The position numbers were made by a program, and so were the translations under genes. 64,000 nucleotides of DNA from Lingula anatina (taxonomy: Eukaryota; Brachiopoda; Lingulata; Lingulida; Lingulidae): contig NW_019773692.1 of the NCBI RefSeq assembly GCF_001039355.2, positions 112,760 through 176,759 of the forward strand. Reading direction: 5' to 3'. The notes beneath the pieces are model-generated. The model was given only the letters and a program-made list of their open reading frames with translations, had not been told where the DNA came from and ran no database searches. Below are positions 12,901 through 25,900 of the stretch, piece after piece (position 1 is the stretch's first letter; every line of letters begins with the position of its first letter).

Positions 12901-15900
12901 GGTAAAACTTTTTATATGTTTCACCGATCTCATTCATTTCAAGACAATTGTAATAGTGTCCAGATAAATTAATATATGACTTTTAGATCTCACCTTTTCT
13001 TTTTCATTAAGATCATGTCAATAGTTTGCATAAGTCTCCTCTCTACCATCTGAATGTCTGCATCACTAACTGGTCTGATGAAGGGAAGAGACAGAGATAA
13101 GATAAATCCATTTGACAGAAATCCGGAAATAATTAATTTAACCAATTCAATGTTGTCTGAAATGTTTAAAATTATAACATTTCTATGAACTAAGCCTTTT
13201 TAAAAACTGACCAAAACATCGAAACCACAAAAACAGAGACAACTTTCTGTCCATGTAGAGCAACAGTTCCCACAAACAATCCAAAAATATCAAGCAACTT
13301 ATCCTCACCGTGCACCTTATCAGTGTGAATGCTTCAATAAACAACCAAAGAACATAAATTTGTTACTTTCAGGGATATACATATATGTTGTTACACACTC
13401 AGATATTCAGCATAATCATAGGCTCTATTCCCATAGATTTTAGATCGATCTATCCCCGCGGGGAGTCTCACTAGATTACTTTCAGATAATCCGACTTAAA
13501 TGTCGGATTATCTGAAAGTAATCCGACTTAAATGTCCGTCCCGCCTACTACAAGCTGTAAGGGGGTAATTAACTTTCGTGTCCGCCTGGCTGACAGCTAT
13601 TTAGCGTGAACCCCCAGGGAGTTAGGTCGATCTAAAGTGGGTAGATCTAATCTCTGGAAATGGGGTGATAGAGTATGTTTCTCCTATGTGGGGACTCTGG
13701 CTGAATACAATCAGATTAACAGATTAAAACTCCTATTTCCTGGCACTGAGTAAAATACAGAAAAGCTATAAAGAAACCAGTACTTAAAGGGATAATAACT
13801 CTTCCTATGATATCTATATTTCACAATAAAAACATTGTGAACAGTTCATAGAAATATAATATATTCTGTTGTACCACAAAAACTGCAGTTATAGCTATTA
13901 TTCTGTCTGAGCTTGTCTTTAGACCACGTGACCTCCATTGATGGCCATGCTCTGTTATAATCTCTTAAAAGATTAAAACAAAAAAGCAAACTTTTTTAAA
14001 ATAAACCTGGGACTAACTTTGAATGTAAAAATGGATTCATTAACCACTGGTAAGTATGAAAAAAATGTTCTTTACTCTAGGAAAATTCATTTTTTGGCCA
14101 AAACGAAGAGTTATTATCCCTTTAAGAAACAAGAGGAGGCATATTGTTAATCTGCTTGCATTTAGCAAGTCTCTATGGAGTTAACATTAATTACCTAGTA
14201 AAACAGTTTCATTGTGAACACAATCTAATTTTTTTTATTTTCATCATCACACCTTTCTTCTTACCTGATAAAATAAAACATGGATGTGTAAGGATAGTTG
14301 ACAGCACCAAATCCAGACAACACTGCCATCAATGTCACTCCTATCACCCCTACTCTGCCTATATACTGCTCTATAGAGATGTAGTCTGGAATATAGAATT
14401 TATGTGTCTAGTTCCACCTCTGCTGGATCTGCTTACAGTATTGTGTATATCACACTTGACACTGTTTACAGGGAAGGGGTCTCCTTTCTTCCCGAAGAAG
14501 TACAGATAAATAAGCCAATTGTTTCATAATAATAATAATAATAATAATACTATCATTACCATACTTGACACTGTGTATTGGGAAGGGGTCTCCTATCTTC
14601 CAGAAGAAGTACAGATAAATAAGCCAAGCGATAGTGGTTAAGCCAATCCTGATATGCTTTTTCTGGGACACTAATGAGAAAAAACGGGATGATTATTAGC
14701 AGTTCTTTATAAATTACCATTATAATACTTTTTAATTCAATCATCTCATTATATATATATATATTTATTGCAGGTCACATATAATGTGTATGTATATATA
14801 AAAGTAATATACTTAAATTAAAAACTGTAAAAATACTCACTTCTCATAATAATTAATCCCTACGGTTTCTATTTTCAAAACTTAGATATAGTTCTTTAGT
14901 TATCGCTCTAGTTCTTTAATACAAAATGAGTGAAAAAATAATATATGTTATATATTGGCTGTATTATATAATAGTTTGATATAAAATTCAGTACCACGAA
15001 GTACTGTTGACCCTTACCAAACTGGACGTTACTGACCACAAAGTAGGCAATATAATATGGCAGTACAATGATAAGGAACAGCAGCATGGCATACAGACCT
15101 ACATACCAGTGAAACTTTCTGGAGCTGAATTAGAATTATCACAAAAATAATCACAATCAAGTAGTTAGATTTTAGTTCAAGCTCAATGATATAGAATAAG
15201 TGGTAAATGATACTTCAAAAAAAGACAACACATCATTACAACACATATTTTTTTTCTTTTAAATATAAAACAGTTTCTCTATTTCAAATGTAATTGATAT
15301 TCAAAACATATTGCTTTTTATTGTAAGTTACAGAATCATGTCATCAATGACAAAGAGGAGAGAATAAGCATCCACTACTTAAAATAAGTAACCTGATGTA
15401 CCCTGTTCCTTCACAGCCTACCTTGCATCTAGAACCCCCAAAATTTCAAATATAATCAGTTCAAACATGGCACAGGACAAGGCAAAGGTCACAGAGAAAC
15501 ACAGCAACACAACAAAATGGTGCACCTATGAAAAATAAATAAGTTATAACTGATGTCAATTTGCCGTTCTCCACATCTTCTAATGGAAACGGAGAATGTA
15601 TTTGAGAAACAAACTGTAGACTTACACTTTGTATGCAGAATGAAATTTTCAAAATTAGATAATCTCTTTCTTTTTATTTATTTTTTTCTTTAAAGTCGTA
15701 TTTAGTATTTAAAAAGTGAATTTATACTCATGTGTGATAGGGAAAGAAGTCGCAACTCAAACCTCATAATCTCTAAAAAGCTGCTTTAAGAAAAATACCC
15801 ATCCTCCTGCAAAGAAGATGATCTGAAATAAACAAAAATTGAAATAAAAATACAAAACATAATTATGTTGAGTAGGTCTCCATAATAATAAAGTTTAATG

Positions 15901-16011
15901 TTCTGGTACTTCTAAAGGAAAACTACACGGATAATATTTTCAAGATGGTGTTTGTGGAAATGAAAGTAAATCACTTTGCAACACAAAAACTGTAAAATGA
16001 TTAATTAAGAT

Positions 16012-16043
<32 letters not shown>

Positions 16044-16309
16044 TTCAGAAAGATATTTCAGTGCACTGATGATTCATTTGGCTGTAGCTAAGTGAAGGTC
16101 CAGTTGCTAGGGCAGAATTCTTTAGGCTGTGAGTTATGAAAGGAATTAAGTACAGCCTAAAGACAGGTGTCACTGCAGTAAACGGTGACACATCTGTCAC
16201 AGCACGGCATTTCAAATTCACTTTTGTAAAATCCAAACTAAGCTTCGTCAACCAAACTTGTTCTTACCTGAGAAAAGAACATCACACAAGAATCCACGAG
16301 AAATGACAT
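9932..16309 (-). CDS. GPR89: Golgi pH regulator (GPR89/GPHR family), complete
   Basis: GPHR is a multi-pass Golgi membrane anion channel that supports lumen acidification. Exons in transcript order, all on the minus strand: 16268-16309, 15763-15822, 15422-15525, 15018-15118, 14560-14670, 14265-14385, 12994-13074, 12672-12778, 12355-12437, 12029-12121, 11642-11737, 11150-11239, 10645-10710, 10324-10382, 9932-10076. Phases agree throughout and the sum is 1359 nt, or 452 residues (human 455). The protein begins MSFLVDSC. Nearly invariant family stretches are [78 protein letters not shown] and [19 protein letters not shown]; the end is [11 protein letters not shown]. Hydrophobic membrane segments occur at both ends, with a charged central loop. 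Exon 12672-12778 uses a donor just before an in-frame TGA. The gene is divergent from USP28. Confidence 0.97.
13422..13673. mobile_element. MITE-like element family A, copy 1
   Basis: About 250 bp bounded by imperfect inverted repeats built on AGATCGATCT next to a CCCAT/TGGGG end. It shares its interior (CCGCGGGGAGTCTCA..., CCTACTACAAGCTGTAAGGG) with copy 2 at 22795-22987. Positions 13478-13519 form a perfect 18-bp palindrome around TTAAAT that copy 2 lacks. It sits in a GPR89 intron and has no coding capacity. Confidence 0.8.
13784..14125. mobile_element. TTAA-flanked MITE family C, copy 1
   Basis: A 342-bp element with near-perfect terminal inverted repeats (AGGGATAATAACTCTTC), directly flanked by TTAA on both sides as in piggyBac-type insertions. 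A second copy in opposite orientation lies at 61772-62117. It has no coding capacity and lies in a GPR89 intron. Confidence 0.85.
14454..14526 (-). repeat. Partial duplicate of a GPR89 exon
   Basis: The stretch copies the 3' two-thirds of GPR89 exon 14560-14670 (LIYLYFF.K.GDPFP.NSVK), separated from it by an ATT trinucleotide run. Trp and Ile of FFWKIGD have changed to Gly and Lys, and the copy has no acceptor of its own. It is a decayed microduplication. Confidence 0.75.
16015..16043. repeat. (GT)n microsatellite
   Basis: A short uninterrupted TG dinucleotide run in the first GPR89 intron. Confidence 0.9.
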
Positions 16310-16902
16310 TCTGAGTGGTAAGAAAGCTATCTAAAGGGGTGAAAATTCAACAATAATGCCTCAGTTCAATCATTCCATGGGAGGCGCCATGTTTATTAGC
16401 CTAGGCTTCTTGAAAAGCTATTGGTGATTGGTTAATAGTTGGTTCACAGAGAAATGTTATTTATCAAAAAGTAAAACATTGATTCTTCTTTTTAAACACA
16501 CATGATGTAATATCTATACCTATTAAGTTTTTATTAAGATTTAGCAAAGAGTTTTCTTTAGGCGCAGCAGACATCATTTATTTCCCCCGTGTTTGTGAGT
16601 ATGAATGATGAGGTACAGCCAATCAATGTCCAGGTTATGGCGGTGATGATGAGTGGAATCCTTCGGCTCTTCGATCAATTGGACATTCACCTTCAAATGT
16701 CTATATTTGATGAAATAAAATGTACGAAAAAAAGGATGAATTGTTAAGACGTCTCCTCTGTTGGGTTTTATTTAATATTTTGTTTACATTTGGGCAGTTT
16801 TAAACAAAAAATCGATGACTTTCATAAAGTTCTCTCTGAAGTGATTGATATTGTGAGGGAGCAGTTTTGCTCTTCCGTAAGCGCCATGTTTACAACTCCA
16901 AC
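16310..16902. promoter_or_regulatory. Probable shared promoter of GPR89 and USP28
   Basis: The start codons of GPR89 (minus, 16309) and USP28 (plus, 16903) are 593 bp apart and face away from each other. Both 5' UTRs and promoters must lie here unless there are further upstream non-coding exons. No TATA box is obvious. The GGCGCCATG-type sequence at about 16383 and GCGCCATG at 16881 are nearly symmetric. Confidence 0.6.
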
Positions 16903-16906
16903 ATGA
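16886..16906 (+). promoter_or_regulatory. Six-codon upstream ORF overlapping the USP28 start
   Basis: ATG at 16886 opens a six-codon frame whose TGA (16904-16906) overlaps the USP28 start ATG (16903-16905) as ATGA. If the transcript includes 16886, the arrangement would allow termination-reinitiation control of USP28 translation. Confidence 0.45.
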
Positions 16907-19900
16907 CTGTAGAGCAGTCATTGCTACCGCAATCTTATAATAAGAACCAGGTAAGTCGTCCTCTTTATAACTCAGCAACTTCATGTCAAAATGACTAAGC
17001 ATTAGAGCGAATGTATACTAAATCATAAGCTGTATGCTTCCTCATATCGATAAAACGCGGCGCTGTCTCAGACGCTGGGCACCCAACGCGTTCAGTATTA
17101 CGCATTGGTGTCGGAAATCCCCTTATATACACTGTCCAGGTTTGACTAATTTATACATAAAAGAAGTTGTACGATTTGTTATGATGTTACCTGCAGATAG
17201 TAACATTTAATATAAGAAATCAATAGCATGTTATGTGCTGTATATCAGCAAACTGACCCTACCCCCTTAGTTATATCTTGCACCTCAACTTCAGCTTGCA
17301 CTTTCAATACTGCAGCTAGTGACAGAGCCTCTCTCCTTGCAGACTAAGATTTTTGCTGCTGAAGTGCAAAAATGGTGTTCAAGTGATGATTTTCAATTTT
17401 ACTGCAAACATGAAAAAGAGAAGATCTTGCAGTGTTTGTTGTCCACTTTCTATTTGCACCCATTTTGCATGAAGGTGGTTTAATTTGTACAGATTATTTA
17501 GGAAACTTTTATCCATTGAAGAACAAACTGTATCAGTTATTACTGTGTACAGTGAAGTTGATACCCAATCTTCCTATACATGCAAAGAATTTAAAGTTAT
17601 ATATTATATAACCAGTCAAGGCACCTGTCATAGAGCTATTACTGTAGATGATGCCTACTTGACCCAAGTTGACCTTGAGGAGGATATGAACTATGTTTAC
17701 AACACTGGGAGTGAAATGAAGTGGGTGCTTAATAATCTGATATTGCTTGCTATAAGATTGTTATAAATGAATGGACTCAATTTTCATAGCAGAAAAATGT
17801 AAACTAGTCTAGTCCTTCACACCCATCCCTCTAGCATGGGTCAATTAATGACTTAATATTTTTCCAGCCAGAAAACAACCTTCTAAGCAGAACAGAGTTT
17901 CAGTGTCAGTCCCATGAGCAATGTGATTATACGAGAGTTTGTTTCTGGGTGGAGAAACAATTTCTAAGGAATTTCTCACAAGAAGAAGTCAGTTTCTTGT
18001 TGCCATTCCCCCCACCACGAGAGTATGTGTATGATTTTATGATGATAATGCTGTGTTGTTTTACATGTTGTCATTTGACCTGCTGCTATCTCAGTATTGT
18101 CTATTATGTCCTTTACAGCCAGAGCGTCCAGTACGTATAGAACCCAATGTGTTAGAGCAGATTAAGGAGGTGACGGGTATTGAGGACGTCAAGGTGATCA
18201 GCCAGGCTATATCAGCTTGCTGTACAGAGCAGGGGAAGTATGACTTGTCTGAGGTGGTCTCTCTGCTCGTCTCGGAAGTGGCGACCATCAAACCCACACA
18301 GCAGAAACCGGTACGTATAGTGGACAGGATGAGGATAATCCATAATAATCCACATAATAATCCCCATGAACAAGACAATTGTAACTTTTTTATCTGTGAC
18401 AGACTGGTTCGCTGGTTCGCCAACCATTGTTTGACCTCCCCTGTGAGGCATTTCATTGAGAAAAAAAAACAATTGGGATACATTCTTTGCTGTAGTTTTA
18501 TTTTGACTTAAGCAACTTATAAATTATTATAGCAATTTTTCTGTGCATCAAAGCTACTTGGTCAAGACCAATCTCCCCTGACTTCATAAACACTGCTGAA
18601 GGAAAAGAGTTATTTCAGCAGCTACGTACTGTTGTACTGAAGGAGAAGTGTCATTTCAGGAGCCTGTAGAGAAACCAGAGAAGGACACGGAGCAGACGAC
18701 AACCAAGATTATCACCCAGCCCACGGATGCCACAGATGTCCCTGTGAACACACGCAAATCTAAGAGTGACAGTGCATGTAGGTATCCCTGTGAACACACG
18801 CAAGTCTAAGAGTGACAGTGCATGTAGGTAGTCCGGTGGAGTCCAGTGGAGTAAATAACTGATAGATAGCATAAACAAGAAAAATTACACAATATATATG
18901 CATTGCAGTTTTGAGGCTTCTTTTTGATTTGTGAGAGACCTCATGATCATAGAAAACAGGAGTTTTCAAACTGTTGTGAACAGTATGTGATAAGGAACAC
19001 CAAAATGCCATTTTAAGCCCAAAGTGTGCTTATTTATGGAGATTGATTGCAATATGCTACTACGATAAAGATAATTGCAAGACAGTTAGTTTATGCCAGA
19101 ATAGTAAGAGTATTGCCATTCAAAAAGTCATTGAAAAGTCATCAGGTTTTACTTGCTAAGTTTTGCATGGTTTGGGCAGCCTGAGATGATGAGATAAGAT
19201 AAGATAAAGATTTATTTAACCATTAGATGTACAAAAATATACAACACCAAGAATCCATTACACAGCAGCAGTGTTGCTGTGTTAGAAAGAGTAGTAAGAT
19301 TTAAATAAGTTTTAGAATGCTACTCCTTTTATCTCCAAGTTTGGTTTTGTTGCAGTAGTAGTTGACCTGACCAACGATGAAGATCAGCTCCAGAAAGCCA
19401 TCGCTGCCAGCCTGCAGGACAACCAGGGAATTCTGGGAGGACAGATCTCGCGAGAGGAGCAAGATATTAGTAGGCGAGTCTGGAATCTGGAGAAACCAAT
19501 AGTGGTCTATCTCTGCTCTCCCCAATTGACAAGTTGTGTTCCCTGCATAATTAGTGAAAATAGGCCTTGAGCATGAGCCCTGATGAAACAAAAGTATCAG
19601 TTAATATGAGATAGTTTACATTATTGACAGATATGTGTCATTTTGTCTCAGTGAAACTGTTTTAACATAAGTTGATAAAGATAAAAAATAAAAATATAAT
19701 AAAATGACACTATTGTTGATCTTGATGATATACTTCAATTGTTTCCATACAGAATCCTTGAGGCGAGTCTGGCAGAGAGTAAAGCTGGCACCAAAAGGAA
19801 AAGAGGCGACATTTGGTTTGTTGACCCCCTCAATCCATATGAGAGGAGAAGGAAGGAGGCGTGGCCAGTGGGGCTCAAAAATGTGGGCAACACGTGTTGG

Positions 19901-22900
19901 TTTAGTGCAGTCATACAGGTAAAACCACTGCAAGAACTGTGTTACAAGATGGATTCAGTCAAATTCTTTTTTTCCTTAACCAGAAAGTGATCCACATTCT
20001 TGCCAGTCCCTAAATCGGCTCAATCATTTCTTTCTTCCTGGTTGAGTTGTTGCTTTAGGATTATTGTATTTTATAATTGCAACCCTGAAGAATAAATATT
20101 CCAGATTAGCACGCAATGCTTCTGTGGGGTTAATTCTGGTTGCCATAGCAATGTATGACTTTCAACCTTCTCTCTATGAAGTCTAAGGGAGAGTGCAAAT
20201 GTCATAGATATTTAATGTAACTAATGACAATGCCAAAATAATATTTGTGTCAGAGAAATTCAAATAGAACATGATATTTAATTAGTTTTATTCGTTTTCA
20301 ATGAAGTCCTTTTCTGAAGTTGGTTTCTAGATGCTGAGTGCAGTTAAAGTTGTCAGTTATAATAATCAATGCTTTGTTTTCAGTCATTGTTTCATCTTCC
20401 TATCTTCCGCCACTTGGTGCTGAATTTTGTCTCTCCAGCGGAGACACCACAGGGAACGCTACAGGTAGGCATAGCACACTGGTTTTTATAGGCTCGATTC
20501 CATTACTTTTATATTGATTGATGGACTGATTTTGATTTAAGTACATTTATACCAGGACTGTGACAAAACAGTACTTACTTTAACTAATATACTAAAACTT
20601 CAATAAATTATTAACAATTTACACACAGACAGCGGTTGACTTAGTTCATTGGTCTTCAGTGAACCAGTAAGACATCATTAACAAGTTAAGTTACATTGAC
20701 TTGTGGTTAATATTAGTGTTTTACTACAGGGTATTGTGTTCAGTATTACAGATTAACAGCAATTCTGTCTATTTTCCCAGGAAAAGCGTAACCTGCGTTT
20801 CATGCATGAGCTGCGGCGTTTGTTTGCACTGATGATCGGGTCTCAGAGGAAGTATGTTGACCCTTCTAAGGCTGTGGATATCTTAAAGGAAGCCTTCACT
20901 TCTCCTAGTGGTACCAGTGACAGTCAACAGGTACTTATATATCATAATGTATAGAGTTAATAGTATACCAAGACTGTGGATATCTTAAAGGAAGCCTTCA
21001 CTTCTCCTAGCGGTACCAGTGACAGTCAACAGGTACTTTTATCACGTTGCAAAAATAATACATAAATAAATAAAAAAATTAATAAATAAATTAATTAATT
21101 AAAATGTTTCCATCAGTTCAATAATATAACTTGTGTATATTCTAGGATGTGAGTGAGTTTCAGCACAAGTTACTAGAGTGGTTGGAGTTCACATGTTATA
21201 ATAGACCTTGTATATATTCTAGGATGTGAGTGAGTTTCAGCACAAGTTACTGGAATGGTTGGAGGAAGCTTTCACATGTCATGACTCCAGACCTACATCC
21301 CCTACACAAGGGTAAGGATTTGGGACTGCCTCTAACCAGACATGCTGAAATTTTTATAAATACAGTGATAATTTGGACCAGTAGTTAGGAAAACACTTCT
21401 GACTTTTTATAAGACTGACTGTAAAATCAAAATGTTAGCATTCATACTCACTCACTGTTTTATCTGGCCTTGAACATATTATTAGCAGTGACTGATAAGA
21501 CTGACAGCTAATGCATGTTTGTTACTACTGAACTTGTTACTCAGCTCATGCCATATGTGTTAGAAATCTTTGTACATGGCAATTACATGCTAGAAATCTT
21601 TTTTTTGCCAGACATACACCAGAATATTTTTTCCTGATATGAGGATTGTTTATTTTAATATTACACTTGCAATGAAAAAAAAAAAAACTAAATTGAGCAG
21701 TCAGATGAAGTTCTGATATAGAATGCCAGGTTTAGAAATCACTGATTTATCAGAGTTTTTGTGTGTATTAATGCTGAGGTGATGTTTAGAGATATAAAGT
21801 CCTCATGACTGTCTTATTTCAGAACTAGTACATGTGAAATTAAGAGATATAAAGACCTTATGACTGTCTTATTTCAGAACTAGTAGTGAAGAATCTCTTA
21901 GTAGTGCCAAAAACCCCATGATAGATTTATTCTATGGCCAAGTCACCACGGATGGATTCCATGAAGGTAGTGAGCATGGTTTTAAGGTCTATTATCGTAA
22001 TATTTGAGAGGATATTTTCATATGATTTTACATGGTTTTCCAATATTCCTTCGTTGGGTTAAAGTTTTTAATTGAAATAGTCACAGACAAAAGTTTTTTT
22101 TTTTTTAATGAGTAAATATATATAATGGAGCCTGCATATTCCAGGTGACCTTGTTTTTATTTCACTTTGTTCAGCAAGGACATGTCAGGGTGCCATTAGT
22201 TTTGATATTTTTCAACATAATTTGTATATTAATTCACATAATTTGTTTATAGTTCTGCATAATTTGTGTATAAATTCACATAGTTTGTATATAAAACAAC
22301 ATAATTTGTGTATCAATCCACATTACTGTGGTTTATTTCCAGGCAAAGCTTTCTGCAGACAGGAGACATTTGGTCAGTTTCCTCTCCAAGTGAATGGTTT
22401 CCATGACATCCATGAGAGTCTAGAGAACGCCACGGCACAGGGAGAGATTGAGACTGTCACTGGGGAGTCCTCATCTAAATCTGGCCAGGAGGTAAACTAT
22501 CTTAAAATAAGTCAGGTGGTTTATTTATTTATTTATTTATTTTTTTTTTAATGTATTTTTTCCATAAAAGTGGTATATCTTCCCCATATCCCTGGTGTGA
22601 TTTATCTTTGGAATAGAAACAGTTTATAATGACTTCGTAGACCCGTATCAGGTTAAAAAAATTCATCTGAATAAATTTTGTTGAAGCTGTATGAAGATAT
22701 ATGGTTGACTCTCTGATCTTGTCTCTAGACTCAGTTTTTTTGGTTTCCCTCGTTATGTGTTGTGTGGTGATTTTTGACCAGAAACAGTTTAAGGGCGTAT
22801 TCCCAGAGCTTTTAGATCGATCTATTCCCGCGGGGAGTCTCAGTAGATTACTGTCAGATAATCCAGCTTAAATGTCAGTCCCGCCTACTACAAGCTGTAA

Positions 22901-25900
22901 GGGGGTAATTAACTTTTGTGCCTGCTTGGCTGACAGCTATTTAGCGTGAACCTAAAGTAGATCGATCTAATCTCTGCGAATGGGGTCTAAGTTTACAAGC
23001 TGATGGGAGCTGAAGACCTGCTTACTGTACACTTTAAATCTTGAAAATTTGCACTGACATTTTATAAAAACTGATTCTAACAATTTTCATTGTGTTGTTG
23101 TGTTTTCAGCAATGGTTTACAAGACTTCCTCCTTTCTTGACCTTTGAGCTGTCAAGATTTCAATTTAATCAAACATTGGGGAGGCCAGAAAAAATACACA
23201 ACAAATTAAAATTTCCTATGACAATCTATATGGACAGGTGAGTCTGGCAGCATGGATTTGCTGAATAGAATGCTCTTGTTGTCTTTTTAATAAGTATGAT
23301 ACGATTTGTGTGTATTGTGCTCAGTCAAATACACAAAAGGTCTTGATTGTATTGAGCGATTAATTTTGCATGAAATTCTTTCCAGTAATAAGCGTTCATG
23401 ATATTAAATGTCAATAAAGCTTAAAGCTGTGAAAACATTGTGAAGATAATGTACATTCATAGTATCGTTGTCTTCCTGTATTGTAGGTATATGGAGTGCA
23501 ATAAAAGTGTGACAAGACAGAGGAGAGAGAAAGTGAAAAGTCTGAGGGAAGAATTACAGCATTTACACAGTAGATTAGACAGGTTTGTGGCTAGTATCTG
23601 TCATAAAGGTTATAATAATTATTTGATTTTAAGTTTATTTTATTATTATTAACTTTTGTAGTATATTATTATAATTTAAACTTGATCTTTAAGTTTTTTA
23701 AAGGTGGCACAAATCTTCATCAGTTGTGCTTGAAATGTGTTCAGCAATTTTATTTGACTTTAATATTTGTATAGTTTAATATTCAATTTCTATCTCTACT
23801 AAGCATATTGTATTTTCAGGTTCACAAACTATGGGTCTGGACCCAAGAGATTTCCCCTGCAAGACGTGTTACAATATGCTCTAGAGTTTGCTCAAACCAA
23901 CCCGGATGTTGCCTGCTCGTCTCCCGCGGGCCCTGCAGCGCCCCCTGTCTGTGATGTAGTACAAGATGTGGAAATGGAATCCCCCAGGTCTCTCAACAAC
24001 AGGTGTGCTTTGCTGGGTTTATATCATTCTCTTCCAGAGGTTACTGCTGTGATGCTTAGCAAATTGTTATCGTTTTACTAACATATATTAAGGCCATATT
24101 GACTCAACCAACTTGAGTGGAATTATGAATTAGTTTTGTTACACTGATTGTATGTATATTATTTATATTCTCAGGTTGTAAAAATAATTTGTATTTTGTA
24201 TTATCTATCTTTTTATTAAAGTATATGTATTTACTCACACACTGATCATCTCTAATTACTGGTGTAACAGTCATCTCTAGTTAATGTTGTATACAGGTGC
24301 GTAGAAGCTTTTTCTCTACAAGTCTAGGCTATTTGTCGATCAGAAGTTGTTGCTAACTTGTTTTGCTAGTGACCAAGTCCATCACTGTTTGCTGTAAAAA
24401 ATGGAACCTTAGTTTTTTAAAATGATCAGTGACAGCACAGTCATTTCAGACACACTTGATAATTTTCTGGTAACTTTTTATTCTCTGGTGTGTTCTTTCA
24501 GTTCAAACTTAGAAACCCCCTCCCCCTCGCTTGTGAAGTCATCATCATTACCTGATGTTGCCATGGCGTCGCCGCATGGTAAGCTTTCCTCCCCAGCAAA
24601 ACGCCTTCTAGTCGTGCCAAAGCCTGCCCCGCGGGAAGTGTCCAGTACGGAGCTTGGCGTTCTACAGTCGTGTCTTACAAGATGGAGGACTGAGGTGGAA
24701 AGTGACGTGAAAGGTACGGGACAGAGATAAAGCTAACTCGGACTTCAGACTTAAGTTGTCAAAATTAGAGAAAATAAATGAGGTGTTTTGGTTTAAGAGG
24801 AAAGATGAAAATAGCTGTCAGCTGCTATGTTTTCAGACAATAGAATTAGTTTCATTTCCTTAAATGAGGGTACACGGTACAAGCACTGGGAGAATGTTTT
24901 ACCACATTAACAACTGCTATTTACTGCTACATAAAACAAAAAGTTTTCCTATGTGTTGATGTTTCTTTCCAGAATTACAAGATGGTATTAGTCGTCTGGA
25001 CGAGGAAGTTGGGAACATGTACAGTGATGACATGATGAAAAAGGTTTGCTGCTCTCATATTCTACAAATAATGTGATATTTATGATTTCTTGTCCACAAG
25101 TATGCCCTGCTTCATATAAATATATATATAGACAGTAAATTATCAATTAATGCCAAGGCTATAACACTGCAGCTCAGAAAAAATTTCGAAATTCACTTAG
25201 TTTTTTCCATACATATTTTTAGTTTGTATGTGTTTATAGAACTAGCTGTTCTTTTTATTTCCCTCACAGTTCCCATACAGACTCCATGCAGTGTTAGTTC
25301 ATGAGGGTCAAGCTGCCTCTGGCCACTACTGGGCCTATGTGTATGACCACGCTAATGGACGCTGGCTAAAGTTCAATGACATTACTGTGACTGAGGCATC
25401 ATGGGAAGAGCTGGAGAAGGAAGGTATTGGTGGCTATCACAACGCCAGTGCGTACTGTCTGATGTATGTGGATACTAGCCGAGAGGACCTTATACAGGGT
25501 AAGCTGGGGCTGTTCTCTCAACATGACTAAAGAATGAAAGTTGGTCTTAACTTATCCGGGGTAAGCTGGGGCTGCTCTCTTAACATGACTAAAGAATGAA
25601 GTTGGCCTTAACTTATAGACCTAAAACTTTAGTTGACTTTAATCTTGACTGAACAGTTAATGTTGTTCTCAAATTAAATGGAATATTTCCACTGTATTGT
25701 AATAGAAAAAAGTGACTAATGTATTAGACTGCTCTGGATTTGTTATGGAATCAGTAGTCTGGATGGAAATGACTTTTGTGTCTGGTATGATTTGATTTGA
25801 GTAACTTTTGAATGTTACCAAATCTGACCTAATGTCTTCATTACCAAATACTATACTTTTCAGAATACCATTCTTTATGTTCCTTTATTTTGAAACACAG

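Noticed and set aside
17341-17766. Frames in USP28 intron 1, one of 93 codons
   Set aside because: Possibly a decayed mobile-element or gene fragment, but no family was recognised, there are stops between the pieces, and no splice sites tie it to USP28.
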